Assembly (NCBI GenBank): GCA_023055425.1
Contig: JALGPY010000009.1
Location: 17,053,775-17,117,774, forward strand
Direction of reading: 5' to 3'
Source: Linanthus parryae
Lineage: Eukaryota; Streptophyta; Magnoliopsida; Ericales; Polemoniaceae
Length of the DNA: 64,000 nucleotides
Part shown: piece after piece, positions 1 to 12,280 of the stretch
Position numbering within the stretch: position 1 is the first letter of the stretch
Layout of the letters: every line of letters begins with the position of its first letter
Made by a program: the position numbers and the translations under genes
The notes under the pieces: generated by a model
Told to the model about the DNA's origin: nothing
Database searches by the model: none
Seen by the model: only the letters and a program-made list of their open reading frames with translations

Positions 1-703
1 ACCACGTACCATGGTGAGAGAACTTTCAACGGAGAACAGTGCATAATAGCCCACCATAGTGAGCACCACACCGCCATGGTGAGGCAGAGAATGGTGCATG
101 GATCGAGACAAGGAGAAAGGTAGCCACCATGGTGATCCGAAGCCCACCATAGCGACAGCACGGGAACGGTGCACCAAGAAGGGGGCAAACATGTAATTTT
201 GGGATAGCTTATGAAGACTGCTTCTTTCTTCAGTTATCTATACACGTTAAAAGAGAACCCTGACCTCCACTGTTATCCATCCTCTCATTGCCTTAGTACC
301 CAGAGAAGAATTCATGGTTCGTTAGAAGTTCATCAGCATGAAGATTTGAAGATTAAAGAACAAAGATTGGAGCAGCTTTTGGGAAGATGAAAGAAGCTAT
401 TGACTTAACCACCGAGACCCAAATAGTTTGATTTCTTTTCTTCTATTCAGTTTCTACTATGAATCTATATTTGAATCTATGTGTTTGGATTTCATCATGA
501 GTAGCTAAATTTATTTAGTTAGTGCCTGATTTGGGTGCCTTGGACATGTTCTTGTATGGATGATTTAATGATTTTAGCATTCGACTTCTGCTAGATTAAA
601 TTTTAATAATGTTTGTGTTGAGAACCGATCATCAAGAATGGTAGTTGGGAGTATTGTCTATGAAGAACATAACGCGTTGTGATAGTAGCTCAAGGAAGTG
701 ACG

Positions 704-1810
704 TGAAATACCCGGTTTTGTGGCTACGGGTATTTTTGTGACTTTAGTATAATTTTTTAGGATTAATTATCATTTTTATTAAGCCGTTGGGGTTATTTGT
801 TACTTTTACCTAAACTTAATAGTGTCCTAAACTAAGGGGTTGTTAGTGTCCTTAACCTAAACTAAGGGGTAAAAAGTGTCTTTCAGCTAAGTTAGGTGTA
901 AAAGTTCCACCCAATTCACGGTGGAATAGATTTTCTTCCTCCATTCAACCCAAGAATCGGACGTGAATTGGTAACTACCTACTTTCAATCAGATTGTCCT
1001 CCTCCATCATCGATCTCTCTCTCTCTATCGTCCCTCGGAAGTCAGACCTTCATCATCACTATCGTCCCTCTCATTCTCTCTATGTTGGATCACCCATCAG
1101 CAGCAGCGGCTGCGGTTTTGCAGTGACCAACCGGTCGGAAACCACCATAGCCGCCGCCATCGGCTCTTCTACGCCAGTATTTCCATCTCTCTCTCGGTCT
1201 CTCTCGCGTACATACATGATGCAACAACAGCAGCGGTAGCTGCGCTTTTTGACGAACCACACACCAGAAACCTGATCGGGTTTCGTCTCTTTTTGGCGTG
1301 TTCTTCCATCCGATGTACTCTCCTTGCTTCCTCTGTCGAATTTGCAGTCATTCATATCTAGGACTGCAACTCGGGCGGGCTGGACGGGTTGGCACCCCTG
1401 TCCAAGCCCAAGCCCGAGTTGTGTCGTGGCTGCCAAAGCCCAACCCAACACGGGTTAAGAGCATTGCCAACCCGTCTGAGCCCAAATTTGTATAAATAAA
1501 TTTGGGTTCAGGTTGAATTCGGGCTAGTACATTAAACTTAAATATTCTTAAAAACACAAGAGAATAATTAATTGTTGGCGAAAAAACAAATCAACTAGTT
1601 GAAGAACAAAACAGTGATTAAAAAAATCGCCAATATTTGAAAGAAAAGTAGCATATTCATGCTAGATATGCTACATAATTCTTTCAAAATATAATATTTA
1701 TACGTATTGGTCATGCAAATCGGGCAATTCGGGTAGCCCGTCGTTCGATATTTGTGCCCAAGCCCGACCCTAATTGCAATTCGGGCTGAGAATTCCTGTC
1801 TGAGCCCGTC

Positions 1811-1859
<49 letters not shown>

Positions 1860-3817
1860 CTATGTGCTCAGGCCCTATTTAAGTTCGGGCTGGGCTCGGG
1901 TTGGTCGGGTTCAACCCGCCCAAGTTGCACCCCTATTCATATCAAATCAGTCCAAAAACATCAGTCAACTTCCTCCACCACGTGCCGCCATCTCTCACGT
2001 CTTCTCATCTTCATCTCGATCAATCTCTCAATTTATGTAAGTTCAGTTTACAATTTTTTATTTTTAGAATTTATTAGCTTCAATTTCATAAATTTATCGC
2101 TTGCTCATCATCCAAAAAAAATATGCTAAATCGGTCGTCTTTCATGAGCTTTGACCGTACTCATATTTTCCCCAAAACCCTAGTTGTTTAGGTGGTTAAA
2201 AATTCGCGTTGTCAATAGGTGATTAAAAGACTTTTATATTGTTCGGATTGGGTTTATGCGATAGGATGATTAGTTGCCTTTTGGTGGAATCAAAACGAAT
2301 TCGTAATTTAATTTTAATCAGTTTAAAGTCTTAGCTTTTCACAAATTTAACTGCCATGTCACTGTTGGGACTAACTGTTTCACATAAAAGTATTAGATCT
2401 TCCCAAAAATAATATGCTTTGCCACTAAAGCCTTGTCTAGCAATAAACACTTAACCGGTTGTTTTGTTTAGCAAAACTTTTGGAGTATTGAGTTTCGTTT
2501 GATCATTTCGCCAACCGGTAGATTATTATTAGAGGATTGTGGAGAAAGATGTAATATTATAATATATTATTAGTTATTTAAATAGTATTTTTATGAAAAA
2601 TAAAATAGCATTCTAGTATGCTAAAATGAATTAGCTTTTGAGAATTTGGTTGTTAGGGCTAAACCAACATTCTAGGTGGAATTAACTTGAGATGCTAGGG
2701 CAGTGACTGAGAGTCGTTGCGCGACTTGTAGAGTAGCACAATTGATCGTTATGTGGTATTGTTTAATTAGAATATTTTTAACTTGTAGGCGATGATTTCT
2801 CAGACGAGGGATACATTGTATACTACGACTGAATTGCAGTAGTTACTTGCTTGAGATGAGTAAACATGTCAGGCCTAACGCCCACTCCTTCCATCGTGTC
2901 AAAATATGTTTCGTGATTATTGTCTCAAAATGGAAAATTTGTTTTATATGTTTACATGAGCATGTGGTTGTTTTTACTAAAGTGATTCTATCATAATTGT
3001 CACATGAAAAATTAATAAAAAGTAATGACGTAAAGTAAAATTGTTGTACGGGGAACACTTTATTATTTATTTTTGGGTTTGGTCGATTTTGACTAAGGTC
3101 GCTCGACCGACTTTATTTTATTCTACTCAATCCCAACAGACCTGGGTCGCTCCTTGTACTTACCTCTCTGGCCGCAAGAAGTCTTATGGGGTGTCGACAC
3201 TTATGGTCTTGGTAGCTTGTGATGGTTGTTCTTCCCCTTGTCAACAGGATAATAATTTGGTTTTTTGAGACTTGAACTTTACTTATTAAAACTTGGAAGT
3301 CCTGATTGGATAATGAAGAGTGTTTGAGAAACGTTTCCCTAATCGGAATGCTAAAATAAAATTTTGGTGAATTCATTTTCTTTTACATATATTCATACTC
3401 TATCTCCCTCATTTTTAAACTGTTGTTGTCTTATCCAAAACATATATGTCTACTTGTCTGGGTGTTGATTTACTCAGTATTTATAGCTGATTTTGAAAAC
3501 TATGGTGTTCTCTTTTTGTTTTCTTCTCCACATGTCTAGATGATGGGAAATTGGCTTAGCGGGGAAACACGAATCACCTCCTAGACGTTTGGTAACTTCA
3601 TTTCAATCATTAGAACGCCTTTGGATTTTAATAATACATTTGTTTTGTTTATGCCCGTGTTTGTGGTGCAATAATTAAAATTGTAATAAGTAATACTTTA
3701 ATACTTTATGGATGTGTGCTTGGATCCACTTTTAAATGTCCTTGTAACCGAGTTTCATCTCGGGTATGTAGTGACACCCTCCCAAGTTTCCGGCTTGGCC
3801 ATTTCGGGGGTGTTACA
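704..3817 (+). mobile_element. Tekay/Del-like solo LTR with TSD TGACG
   Basis: The LTR begins TGAAATACCCGG and ends GGGGGTGTTACA, like the Tekay LTRs at 12773-16360 in this window (TGTAATACCCC to GGTGTTACA when read on their coding strand). The 5-bp target duplication TGACG is perfect at 699-703 and 3818-3822. No internal region or second LTR is present, so it is a solo LTR left by recombination. It contains a CT-rich leader at about 1000-1230 and a hAT MITE at 1359-1935. Without the MITE and its duplicated target it is about 2.5 kb. The ORFs inside are short and unconserved. Confidence 0.85.
1359..1935. mobile_element. hAT-type MITE, copy 1, TSD TTCATATC
   Basis: The left end is TAGGACTGCAACTCGGGCGG and the right end, reversed, is TAGGGGTGCAACTTGGGCGG, an imperfect terminal inverted repeat. 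A perfect 8-bp duplication TTCATATC flanks it (1351-1358 and 1936-1943), the signature of hAT transposition. It has no transposase. It is 577 bp long, includes a poly-A run at about 1817-1857, and shares its ends and much of its interior with the copy at 4917-5455. Confidence 0.92.
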
Positions 3818-4227
3818 TGACGCCCCAAAAGGAGCAGAATTAGTGAAACGTGGGACACCTAGACTAATCAGCTAACATGAGACTTTTTAGGAGAATCACA
3901 ACAGTCATAAAAGCGTTAAAGATGCAAATCAACTGTCCAGGATACTTAGCATGTTCGAGAATCTCAATGAGGCACCCTAATCGCCTTTATTTTACTGTTT
4001 AATCGATCAGAATCATTTAATCTTTACTTTTATGCAAGTACTTTTAGTAAGAAAACAACCAAAAGAAACCATCACTGTAATTCAGTTAAACTCCAGTCCT
4101 TTGGGTTCGACATAAACCTGGTCGTTATCGGAAAAACTTACTACAATATATAATGTGCACTTGCGGTTTTTAAAGGATCAACATTTCTAAAAATACAACA
4201 CACCCTCTGCTGACCACACGAAGTTTT

Positions 4228-4245
4228 TGGCGCCATCGTTGAGGG
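4228..4245 (+). other. Primer binding site-like sequence of the Athila/Tat-type element
   Basis: TGGCGCCATCGTTGAGGG follows the LTR-like block. It resembles the TGGCGCCGTTGTCGGGGT site at 12281-12298 (minus strand). Such sites prime minus-strand DNA synthesis from a tRNA 3' end, and this class is common in Athila and Tat elements. The copy has diverged. Confidence 0.6.
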
Positions 4246-4374
4246 CTTACAATTTGTAGTTTTATTGTTTAGAGGCAGTTTTACTTTTCTGTTATTTTTC
4301 TTTTTATTTTTTATTCTCAATTTTTCTTCTAGAATCTTGATTTCAGGTACTTTGACGTTGTATGACTTGCAAAA

Positions 4375-4916
4375 CATGAGAGATCATTCCACCGTTCGAG
4401 GATGCAAAATCACTGATACGCAAAAGAGGTCAAGAGTTAAGACTAAAAAATCTCTATAATTGTTGATGCAGAAACTGAAGCCATGGATTTCAAAACGGAG
4501 TTAACATTCGAAGACGCTCTTCTCGAGCAAGATCAAAAAGCTACGGAGGAGTTGCAAGGTATGGTTCAAGATCTCAATGCTAGGTACCGCAAGGACCACC
4601 ACGTGTGGATCCTCGCAATTTAGTGAAACAAATGGAACAAGAACAAGAGCGGGAAGCTTCAATGGTTGACAACTTCAGGCCGACTGAAGCAAGCTATCAG
4701 TCACCTATCTGGATCCCAACATGGCACAACCAACTTCAATCAAGAGTTCTTCCATGAACATGGTTAAGAAAGATTGTCAATTGTGTACAGAGGAAGATAT
4801 AAGATGGATCATTGTGTGTACATGTTACAAATTATAAGAACCAATGATACATAAAGATAAGGGAGAATAATAGGGTAAGTAGGCAAGGGTAAGAGTAATC
4901 CTAGTCTGCTATCTGA
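4375..4916 (+). pseudogene. Remnant of a gag leader/N-terminus
   Basis: Downstream of the primer site a short reading frame (about 4375-4459) starts with Met-Arg-Asp-His and is basic (GCKITDTQKRSRVKTKK). It stops, and further frames with glutamate- and glutamine-rich peptides continue to about 4680 with stops between them. Position and composition fit the start of an Athila/Tat-type gag. No capsid motif, protease or RT remains. The stretch ends at the second hAT MITE. This is an inference from position; no conserved motif proves it. Confidence 0.35.
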
Positions 4917-5455
4917 TAGGACTGCAACTCGGGCGGGTTGGACGGGTTGACACACTTGTCCAAGCCCGAGCCCGAGTTCTGTCAAGGCTGCCCAAGCCCA
5001 GCTCAGCCCGATTTAAGAGAATTTCCAGCCTGTCCGAGCCCAAATTCTTTTAAATCAATTCATGTTCGGGCTGAATTTGGGCTAGGACATTTAACTCAAT
5101 GCTAAAATGCAAAAAAAAAAAAAAAAAAAAAAATGTAAAAACCAAATAAACTAGTTCAAGAACAAAATAATGATTAAAAACATCCGTAATAATCAATGAA
5201 AAGTAGCATATTCATGTAGATATGCTACATAATTTTATCAAAATATAATATTTAGAGGTAGTGATCATACAAATCGGGCAATACGGGTTAGCCCGTCGTT
5301 TAATATTTGTGCCCAAGCCCAACCATAATTGCAATTCGGGCTGATAATTTTTTTTCCAAGCCCGTCCAAATTACTAAAGTTATGTGTTCGGGCCCTATTT
5401 TAATTCGGGCTGGGCTCGGGTTGGTCGGGTTAAACCCGCCCAAGTTGCACCCCTA
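4917..5455. mobile_element. hAT-type MITE, copy 2, TSD CTATCTGA
   Basis: It has the same terminal inverted repeats as copy 1 (TAGGACTGCAACTCGGGCGG, and TAGGGGTGCAACTTGGGCGG reversed) and a perfect 8-bp target duplication CTATCTGA at 4909-4916 and 5456-5463. It is 539 bp and non-coding, with a short poly-A run near 5110-5133. Confidence 0.92.
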
Positions 5456-5463
5456 CTATCTGA

Positions 5464-5706
5464 GAGAAGGACGGTAAGGAAAGGGTGATGATCATAAAAA
5501 GGATCCGAACCTCTATCAGAGCATGACACTTCTATATATACTAGTCTTAGGACAACATTTATGAGTAGTTATATAACTGCATGGGGCGGTTATGTAACTG
5601 CCCCACATGTGTAACCGTCGACCATGTATATAGGCTAGTGTATTGCAAGACTCTTAGATAATAGATAAGGTCCGCGCACGAGTATATTCTTATCTCGCGT
5701 GCGACG
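5464..5706. other. No gene seen; remnant of the interrupted retroelement
   Basis: This continues the sequence interrupted by hAT MITE copy 2. It contains an inverted repeat, TGGGGCGGTTATGTAACTGC (5582-5601) with CCCCA after it, forming a hairpin. No coding region is supported. Confidence 0.4.
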
Positions 5707-8700
5707 TGTTATACCCCGTTTAATAATAAATGGTGAATTGAGTCCTTACACTAAGTTGGGGGTAAACTGATAATTGATTAGTTTGAGTTCTAATTCTTGA
5801 ATTTTTAAAATCTAGGGGTGGTAGTTGTCTTTACGTGGAACCTATAAAAAAACAGATAAAAATTTGCTTCACCCAACATCTATTACATCTATTGAAATAC
5901 CTCGTTTTGTGACTATGGATATTTTGTGATATTATTACATGTGTTGGGAGTTAAATTTAAATGTTGGGAGTTAATTAGAAATGTTTGTTAATATTTGGGG
6001 ATCTTTGTGACTTTTATCTTAAGTTTTTAGTGCCTTTTAATTAAATTGGGGCGAGGTGGTTGTATTTTTGCCTAAATTAGTGGTGTGAAATTGCCTTTTC
6101 TGACAGATTGATTTCATATTTTGACCCAAAAATCTCAACTGACTTGAGTTTCTTCTCATCAATCGGATGAGAAGAAAATCTTCGTTCAAATTCTTTCAAA
6201 ATTCATCATCATCTTAATCCCTCTCTACCTCTCACTATTTCTCTCTCGATCAGTTAAGCAAAAAAGAAACAAAACCCTCACAGCTTTCTTTCTCTCTCTC
6301 ACGACCTCACTCTCTCTCTGCCGTCCCTCTGTTCGTCGGGGAGAACTGCAACAGCAGCAGCGACATCCACCGCCGCCGCCGTCTCTCTCTTCTTCGTCCA
6401 TGTGCGTTTCTTTCTCTCTCTCTTTCTCCTTCTTCTTCTCGTTTCTTCTTTGATTTCCAACAAAGTGTTGGTTCGTTCTGACCCGGTTGATTCCGACAGA
6501 TTTATCGTCATCATATCCGCTAGCAAGCTTCAATCTCTGCCTCTCAATCGTTTCAATTTGTCTCCTCCTATTGTAAGTCTTGATCAATTAGTAATTTCTG
6601 TTATTTATCGCGAATTTTCAGATTTATATTGTTAGTTTCATCATTCATGAAGTCGTAGGATTAATAATCAAGTGTTGGGATTAATCATGTTCTTAGTTTA
6701 TGGGAAAAATCCTAGTTATGGAGGGGAATTGATTAATCGATTTAGATGATTTGATGATCCTAGTAAGTGGGTAGTAACTTGATTCGAAATGCGTATTCAT
6801 TGTGCATTGAATTTTGTTTGAATACGGGATGAACTAGATGTTTTGGAGGATAGATTATATGAAAATCAATAATTCCCATATGGGTAATGGGAGTGAGACT
6901 AGAAAGTAAAAACAGTCATATCTTTTGATCCGGGAATCAAAATTCGGATCCGTTTGATGCTAGACTTATTTTTTCAGAGTGTTTTGGATCTAATGAGACT
7001 ATTTTTGAGTCATGATATATTTGGGAAGTTGGAGTAATAAATTTGTGAAGTTATGTTAGGTTATGTGCACATTAGGTGATGGGATTTTGGGGAAAAATTT
7101 TGGGTTGTGTTTTGAAGTATGAATTTAGGGGTGAACTAGAGACTTAAAAACTAAACCTTGTAGGGTCATTATCTTGTTAAGTAGGCATTGTCTATTTGCT
7201 TTAGAATTTGTATTTTGATTAGAGTATTGTTAACTTGTCGGCGACGAGTTCAAAGACGACGGGTACATTGAGTACTACGATTGAGTCGCCGTAGTTGATT
7301 TTCATTTGAGGTGAGTAAACATTCCAGGCCTAGTGTGCCTAACCTCCTTCGTGTCAAATGATTTTATTAATTTACGTCTCAAAATAAATTTATGTGTTAC
7401 GTGCCATTCAAATATCTGATTTAACTTGCTAAATGCTTTTCTTGAAAATATCACCAAGATTATAATAATGGACGATAACGTAAAGTGGAAGAGTTGTGTG
7501 GGGACCATTATTATTGGTTACTATTGGCATTGGGCGTGTTGATCTCGGTCTTCCGTTCAATTTATTTTATTTAATAAGATGGTTTTGGTTTTGATCATAT
7601 TAATGGAAAAGGAAGTAATGTGTGATTTTGGATTTTTCCCCTAATGGATAATGAATTGGTTTGGAAATATTATTGAATTGGGAACTCACATGCTTTTCTT
7701 ACAAGATTCAACTTTACTTTCGCTGTGTTTGAAATGAACTCCTACTCGTAAAATTGGTTACTGTTTTATAACTTGTCTCATAATCATTTTACATGCTTGG
7801 GTGTTTGCTTGCCAGTATTTATATGTTGATTTTGTATTGTGGTGTTTCTTTTTATTTCTGCACTTGAGGTCTAGGTGGTGAGTATTTGGCTTAACGGGGG
7901 ACGCGTTTCATCACCGAATGAATTAGTCGTTTCGTTTTAAATTATAATTCTTTTAGTATTATGATACTTTAGTTTGTTTTATGCCCGAGTTTGAGGCACG
8001 AATAATTGGATTGTAATAATGTTTTGTTTTAGATACTTTATGGAATATTGCTTGAGAACCACGTTTAAATGTCCTTGTATCCGGGTATAATCTCGGGTAC
8101 GGAGTGACACCACTCGGGCCTCCGGCTTGGGCATTTTGGGGGTGTTACAATCACAGCCACCACATATCTTCTCATCCTCCATCTCTCCTTCTCAATGTCC
8201 CTCTCTGACCCGAACAGAAAAGGAGTAGTAGTAGCAGCTGGTGGCACCGGCCAAAGTCCACCACCACCGCCACTATCTCCGACGGGAATCACCGCCACCA
8301 CCACCTATTTTTCTATCTATCTCTCCCTCGATCTCTCTACCCTCTCACTCCCGCTAACTGAGCTTGCCGAAGTCACCATAAGCTGAAGTCATCAGCGGAA
8401 ATGCGGGTAGCGGCAGTTGCGCAAGACCCATCGCCGGTCCTTTATTTTTGCTGGCAAAGCTTCAAGCCCGGTGAAATTAGCAACACCCAGCCCATAAGAT
8501 TGCTTCCCTCCGTCTCTGGGAGGTCCGAGGAGACTCTTAGCAAGATCAATCGAAGACAAGGACGCCTAAGTCACCGGCGGTGAACACGACCACCACCAAC
8601 GGCAACCTTTACCTGCTCCGTTTGTTGACTGTTTCTCTTGGGTTGGGTATGCTCTAAATCTTCCTCTAAGTCATTTTTTGTAATCAAAATAATATTTGTT

Positions 8701-10599
8701 TTATATCTCGAATTTGCGTTTCGATCGGAGATTTTGAGTGTGTTCACGGTCAGGGGAGCTGATTGTCATTTCCATTAACTATTATTTCATTTTATAAAAT
8801 TTGGGGGTATAAAGTGTCTTTTACCTAAATAGTTGTTTGTCAGTATAGGAGGCCTGAAAGTATTTAAGGGAATATTAGGGGACTAGCTGTGCTTTATATG
8901 CTCTAGTTTATTTAAAAAAATTAAATTAACTTGTTTCATTATTAAAACTCTACTATTATGAAATTATTTGGTAATAATAAGCTACCTTGTCAAGAATTAT
9001 CATTTCTTTCAAAATATATGTAATTATGTATGGAAATAACTTTGTAAATTTCACGTTAGTTTTAAATAAATAGTGAGTTCGAATATGTATTTGCTAATAT
9101 TTTTAACAACGAATATCATTGTGTAAATTAAATATTGTTGTATTAAAAAATAGTTTTGCTAGCTAAAACAATTCTCTATTAATTGGTGTAAGTACTCTTT
9201 TCTCTTCCTTGATAAAATTGCCTTTTATTATTATTGATAATAATTATAATAGTTTACAAATGTTACTTGTTTAGTTTGCTAAGTATTTATAAGTATTTCC
9301 CCGATTATTTAAATGTCAATTTTGTCCCTAAACTACTTCTTTGAATATTTGTAAGATTATAACTTGAACACGGGTTTTATTTGGAATAATTGGGGATTGA
9401 CCTATTATTGGACTTAGACTAATGTCATTTAATTAGAAGTAACATTGTATGAAGAGATATTGGAAATTGTAGGTGAGAAATTCTTAAACAAGGGCTACAT
9501 CAATCCACGAGGGCTATTTCGAGTTTTTAACCATTTTGATTTGAGGTAAGTTAACATGCCTAGCATTGCGTGTCTTTCTTTCTTTCGTGTATCGCGTACG
9601 TTATTTATGATATAGTACCATACATGCTTTATTTTGAATCATGTACTTGCTTTAAAAAAGAAATTCTACTTTGAAAATATCACATGAAAAATGATAATCC
9701 AAAATAAAAAAATTTGAAAGGCCACGCTAGGATAACATTTAAATTTTATTGCGAAATGAGAAAGTACCATTCAAATACGACTACCACATTGGCCCTGATC
9801 ACCTACTTCACGGGCCACAATTATCAAAAGTACTTTACCGCTCATATGTTAGTCAAATGCAAACATCTCTCACAATCATATACCGAAAAACTGCCACACT
9901 GACTTTACTTGGAGATCCTTACTCAATATTACATCTTGGAAGATCGGACAAAATAAAAGACGTAATGACGTAAAGTTGAAGCTGTTGTGCATGGGTTTGT
10001 ACCATATCCTTATTACGCTACGTTTCGGACAGATTCCGATTGATTACTATTATGTGGTTATGAGGCGTTATGATGCGAACCTCCTTTGATTATGTTATGG
10101 CTATGCATATGCTTGTGCACATTATGAGAAACTCGTTGTGAATTGAATATGGACACTCCCCGTATCGACTAGTTAATAAAATGAATTTATGGACTAAATA
10201 TCATATCAATGAGAACAGGGAACGCTTTCCTATTAAAATTTTAAAGGGATGAGTTGTGGAAATATTGCGAAGTACTTCTTGTGTGATTCCCCAGATGGTC
10301 CATATCACTCGATTGGAAATATAAAAGTTATAGAATTGAAACTGTTTTGGAGTTTGACAAAACAAACAACGGTAATGTTATTCCCAAAGATTTATCATAT
10401 TTAACACTTGAGTAACGAACTATTTCATTCATGTCACATGCCTCATAATATATTTACTTGCTATTGGTGTTAGATTAATCAGCCGTTTGCCGATCATTTT
10501 CTTCAAAACTGTGTCGGCTCTTGCCATTTTAAAACCGCAGGGTCATCAACCAAGGTGTGGGATGTTCACAACACTGTTGGAAGGAGGCTTGCTTCTTAG
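5707..10599 (+). mobile_element. Degenerate Tekay-like LTR, interrupted and truncated
   Basis: It starts TGTTATACCCCG at 5707, close to the Tekay LTR start, and is interrupted at 5893-8149 by a related LTR. From 8150 it has a CT-rich leader (8160-8390), an intron-like AT-rich stretch, then the block near 9470-9560 shared by all Tekay-type LTRs here (AGGGCTA, then GAGGTAAGTTAACATG). It does not reach the usual GGTGTTACA end and appears cut by the copia-like element at 10600. No coding region is supported. Confidence 0.55.
5893..8149 (+). mobile_element. Tekay/Del-like LTR
   Basis: It starts TGAAATACCTCG and ends GGGGGTGTTACA, matching the solo LTR at 704-3817 at both ends and in shared internal blocks: the CT-rich leader (6225-6470), the GACGACGGGTACATTGAG block near 7250, and GTGAGTAAACAT near 7312. 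The expected 5-bp duplication is not convincing (TCTAT before, ATCAC after). It may be an old solo LTR with a decayed duplication or a recombinant. The ORFs inside are low-complexity by-products. Confidence 0.7.
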
Positions 10600-10766
10600 T
10601 GTAGGGGTTTTGATGCAGGTAACGCAGTGGAATAACAAAAATTAATCCTGCTCAAATCCCTCCAAGGATCACAGGAAAGACATCACAATATGATAAGAGT
10701 AGAAGATGTGTGTACCTTAGTTTGAGATATCACACTGACATGATCCAACCGCAAGTGTACGACTGT

Positions 10767-10938
10767 GTAGGGCCAATAGATGATTATGATAAGGGTAGGA
10801 GATGTGTGTACCTTAGTTTAGAGATTATGCAAGAAGACTCAACAATCAGTGCGTAGGGCCAATAGATGATATGGAGCTGACATATACAAAATAAACACAT
10901 AATTTTAGCTAAAGGAAGAAATACTCACAACCACCTCG
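10767..10938. repeat. 86-bp direct duplication at the collapsed LTR
   Basis: GTAGGGCCAATAGATGAT occurs at 10767 and again at 10853. Between them GATAAGGGTAGGAGATGTG and GTGTACCTTAG repeat, with a few changes, the copia-like LTR sequence at 10690-10725. This looks like templated filler at a deletion junction that removed most of the left LTR of the non-autonomous element. Confidence 0.6.
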
Positions 10939-11151
10939 AGGGCGGGGACGAAATCCACTCCAAGCAATCCCCAAGCACTAGTGGTGCCACCATGCTCCTA
11001 TATAGTCAGTGTGTTCTCGCACACCGGGGTCGACTGCCTCCTCTGCTAAAATCCATGTCTGAAGAATCCCCAACTCGCCAATGCAAGCCCTTGTGAAGGT
11101 CATGTGTGCCATGGCACACCGGGGTAGATTCTACCATAACCTCAAAAGATG

Positions 11152-12165
11152 TTAAGGAGGTTTTTCTCTCCACTTTTTCTTCTTCCACCATCGTCTCTCT
11201 TTTTGTCTCTTCTCGAGTGAGCATGCATGAGACACATATGGCAAGAAGAAGTTGTAAAAGACGGCCTTTTCAAATTTCTCCTTCTTGTGCTTCCACTCCT
11301 TGATCACCGGTCTTCTCGAGAATTCATTCACCACATCATGTCCCATTGTACCTTTCCTCTTCATCTTCTTCTTCTTCTTCAAATTCTTAAAGACTAATAT
11401 CATTGAGGATCGGTTGTGGGGAAATAGAACCTCAGTTGGAACAGTAATGGCAAGGAGTGCCGTCTTGACTGCTTCCATCCCTAGCTCTTGTCTTGGAATC
11501 ACAGGTGGCAAATCATGTATTGCATAAAACTGGGGTCTTTGGTCTTCCTCATGTGATTCACCCCATTTTATTATCTCCAAAAGATAAGGATTAGACTGAA
11601 GACTTTCTTGATACATGTCCTTGCAAACATATCCCTGCGGTAATTCCTTAGCTTCATGACTTTGTTCAAAGAAAATATCTTCATTGGGCCATAAGCTAGC
11701 GATGTCCACACTCTCACATACATGCCATGACTCCGGAATTATGCGAGGCACAAGTTGTATAGGCTTCACATTATCATCCCAATCTGAGTCCGAATTCGAG
11801 TCTAAAGCAGCCCGAGGATCTATTACTTCATGATGAACAACATTGTAGACATAGACCTCTGGGGGTTCTTCGTCTTCCTCTTCGCACTCCTCAACTAAGT
11901 CAGGAATGATGCTACTTGGCCCATCGTAATTATCTGCATATGCCAATGCACTCGAAAGTTCTGCCAAGTGTTGTCCCTTCAGCTGGAGAGTTTCATCCAT
12001 CCTATTAATACCTTCCTCTATTCTGTCCATCTTAGCTATCATGAGCTTCAATATTTGTTTCATCTCCTCGTCTTCTTGATTGCAAAGAGGAGGGGTGTAC
12101 ATATCTCCATAGGAGTAGTACGGTGAATAGCATGGAGCTTGCCCATAGAAATTTTGCCCCCACAT
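11152..12165 (-). CDS. Orphan ORF of a non-autonomous LTR element, unknown function
   Basis: This is an uninterrupted reading frame of about 337 residues starting MWGQNFYGQAPCYSPYYSYG. An ATG seven codons upstream would also fit (12186). It starts about 120 bp after the primer binding site, where gag normally begins. The N-terminal 40 residues are rich in Tyr and Pro. An amphipathic Lys/Met/Glu helix follows (about 35-70), then an acidic stretch (about 85-125, many Glu and Asp), and a very basic C-terminus with KKKKK and RRWWKKKKW. I see no gag major homology region, zinc knuckle, protease, RT or integrase motif. An intact frame in an otherwise decayed element is notable. It may be a diverged gag or a captured sequence; I do not recognise the family. 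Confidence 0.5.
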   Translation of the reverse strand: MWGQNFYGQAPCYSPYYSYGDMYTPPLCNQEDEEMKQILKLMIAKMDRIEEGINRMDETLQLKGQHLAELSSALAYADNYDGPSSIIPDLVEECEEEDEEPPEVYVYNVVHHEVIDPRAALDSNSDSDWDDNVKPIQLVPRIIPESWHVCESVDIASLWPNEDIFFEQSHEAKELPQGYVCKDMYQESLQSNPYLLEIIKWGESHEEDQRPQFYAIHDLPPVIPRQELGMEAVKTALLAITVPTEVLFPHNRSSMILVFKNLKKKKKMKRKGTMGHDVVNEFSRRPVIKEWKHKKEKFEKAVFYNFFLPYVSHACSLEKRQKERRWWKKKKWREKPP

Positions 12166-12280
12166 GATCACCAAATACCTGCACAATAATTCGCTAGGAA
12201 GCAGGTGAGATTAACAAATAAATAAACAAAAGCAAAAATAAAATTCCATAAAGTTAAATGTTCTAACTAATTCAACCAAG

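Larger units (their letters stand above)
1..4227 (+). mobile_element. Degenerate Athila/Tat-type LTR, interrupted
   Basis: 1-703 and 3823-about 4220 read as one + strand LTR split by a solo LTR that duplicated TGACG. The polarity comes from a primer-binding-site-like sequence just downstream (4228-4245). The stretch before it (about 4096-4180, with TTTGGGTTCGACA and CTTGCGGTT) matches the reverse complement of the LTR end at 12305-12400, so both belong to related families. The left end lies outside the window, and the exact right end (near 4215-4222) cannot be fixed. No coding region is visible. Positions 1-180 carry several copies of the palindrome-like motif CCACCATGGTG. Confidence 0.6.

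Noticed and set aside
1..180. Repeated CCACCATGGTG words as translation starts or a protein-binding array
   Set aside because: They are imperfect, inside an old LTR whose start is outside the window, and no frame extends from them.
6225..6587. Overlapping frames on both strands in the LTR leader
   Set aside because: The CT-rich leader opens frames on both strands; no motif, and not conserved in the related LTRs.
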